Source of the DNA: Bacteroides sp. CAG:530
GTDB lineage: Bacteria > Bacteroidota > Bacteroidia > Bacteroidales > Bacteroidaceae
Direction of reading: 5' to 3'
Assembly (NCBI GenBank): GCA_000434735.1
Contig: FR881263.1
Coordinates: 2,352-8,884, forward strand
Length of the DNA: 6,533 nucleotides
Positions 5,748 to 6,533 of the stretch are shown piece after piece (the first letter of the stretch is position 1; the number at the start of each line of letters is the position of its first letter). The position numbers and the translations under genes were made by a program. The notes beneath the pieces were generated by a model. The model was given only the letters and a program-made list of their open reading frames with translations, was not told the origin of the DNA and did not search any database.

Positions 5748-6533
5748 GAATAGAATTTTTAGGCGTTTGCGGAGGTCTGCTCATATCGCAACAGGCGCTT
5801 GCGCAGACGGATAGCATAGCTAACACACAAGAATTAAGCGATGTAGTAGTAACTGCCACTAATGGCATCAAGTCAAAATTCAGAGCTGATAATACTGATA
5901 TAATAGGAAAAGGCCAACTGATACGTGCGGCTTGCTGTAACCTTGGCGAGTCGTTTACCACCAACCCATCGGTGGATGTAAGCTACAGCGACGCCGCTAC
6001 CGGAGCAAGGCAGATAAAATTGCTTGGACTAAGCGGCACATACGTACAGATGCTTACTGAAAACATTCCGAACCTACGAGGCGCAGCCTTGCCGTACAGT
6101 TTGGGATATGTGCCAGGCCCATGGATGCAGTCTATACAGGTAAGCAAGGGAGCATCGAGCGTGAAAAACGGTTACGAAAGTACTACGGGACAGATAAACA
6201 TAGAGTTTCTGAAACCGCAAGGCGTTGACGGCGTGCGTGCGAATGTCTATCAGGACAGCGAATTGAAAACAGAGGTCAATCTGGACGGTAGCATACATCT
6301 TAACGACCGTCTTTCTACGGCTACACTTCTTCACTTTGAGAACAGACAGATGGATCATGACGGCAACGGCGACGGATTTATGGATATGCCCAAGTTGCGC
6401 CAATACAATTTGATGCACAGATGGGCGTATGTATCGCCACGATGGATTAGTCAACTGATGCTGCGCGGCTTGCGTGACGAGCGCGATGGAGGCCAAAGTC
6501 GGAAGCACACTAATCCAGTTTCGTCCGAACCGC
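5744..6533 (+). CDS. TonB-dependent outer-membrane receptor, 5' part only
   Basis: The frame is open from the ATG at 5744 to the right edge (263 codons). It begins with a short signal peptide (LGVCGGLLISQQALA, cleavage expected after A20 before QTDS). A TonB box-like ELSDVVVTA follows at 30-38, then a plug domain containing LGESFTTNPSVDVSYSD, TGARQIKLLGL, MLTENIPN, SIQVSKGASSVKNGYESTTG and INIEFLKP. The first barrel strands come next. It would import a substrate across the outer membrane using TonB-ExbBD energy. Unlike many Bacteroides receptors, it lacks an N-terminal carboxypeptidase-regulatory-like domain before the box. Vicinal C64-C65 lie near the plug start, and an acidic DHDGNGDGFMD loop at 204-214 resembles a calcium-binding loop. 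With the HMA-AraC gene just upstream, a metal or metal-chelate substrate is the best guess. Confidence 0.9.
   Translation, partial: MRIEFLGVCGGLLISQQALAQTDSIANTQELSDVVVTATNGIKSKFRADNTDIIGKGQLIRAACCNLGESFTTNPSVDVSYSDAATGARQIKLLGLSGTYVQMLTENIPNLRGAALPYSLGYVPGPWMQSIQVSKGASSVKNGYESTTGQINIEFLKPQGVDGVRANVYQDSELKTEVNLDGSIHLNDRLSTATLLHFENRQMDHDGNGDGFMDMPKLRQYNLMHRWAYVSPRWISQLMLRGLRDERDGGQSRKHTNPVSSEP

Noticed and set aside
5656..6508. Minus-strand frames of 102 and 144 codons
   Set aside because: Antisense shadows of the AraC gene's end and the TonB-dependent receptor, which has signal peptide, TonB box and plug motifs.
1..6533. Insertion sequence or transposon ends
   Set aside because: No transposase motifs and no pair of terminal inverted repeats with flanking duplications could be found by eye.

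Overview
The window looks like chromosomal or integrative-element DNA from a member of the Bacteroidales (Bacteroides, Parabacteroides, Prevotella or a relative). Three things point there: promoter boxes of the Bacteroides type (-33 TTG, -7 TAnnTTTG) in front of genes, a Bacteroidetes-type long HU-related protein, and a short HMA-AraC regulator next to a TonB-dependent receptor. Shine-Dalgarno sites are weak throughout, as is usual in that phylum.

Layout. 1-2407 (minus strand): the N-terminal 802 codons of a type I restriction HsdR subunit; its C-terminus and any hsdM/hsdS lie beyond the left edge. 2408-2864: a 457-bp divergent control region. It has a minus-strand -7 box for hsdR and, facing right, a TTG-N20-TATCTTTA promoter followed by four 11-bp palindromes at an exact 21-bp period. 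2865-3497 (plus): an HU-related DNA-binding protein with an added C-terminal winged-helix-like segment. 3498-3665: a compact control region with three near-identical 19-bp palindromes, plus a degenerate fourth, at an exact 28-bp period; the last overlaps the -33 box of a good Bacteroides promoter. 3666-4313 and 4310-5032 (plus): a SatD-family protein and a DUF3307 membrane protein, overlapping by ATGA and so probably translationally coupled. 5157-5711 (plus): an HMA-like domain fused to an AraC DNA-binding domain. 5744-6533 (plus): the N-terminal 263 codons of a TonB-dependent receptor, cut by the right edge.

How the parts may work together. The HU-related protein sits between two phased palindrome arrays, so it or the HTH-bearing SatD protein is a candidate to act on them. 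SatD's N-terminal half shows a motif pattern like class III nucleotide cyclases (D11, D51, Q113xxxR117), and its coupled partner is a multi-pass membrane protein rich in His/Asp pairs. This gives a possible cytosolic sensor/enzyme plus membrane effector or transporter pair of unknown role. The right-hand genes look like the start of a metal-responsive outer-membrane uptake locus. The most noteworthy material is the two helically phased operator-like arrays and the SatD-DUF3307 pair; a link to the restriction system is positional only.
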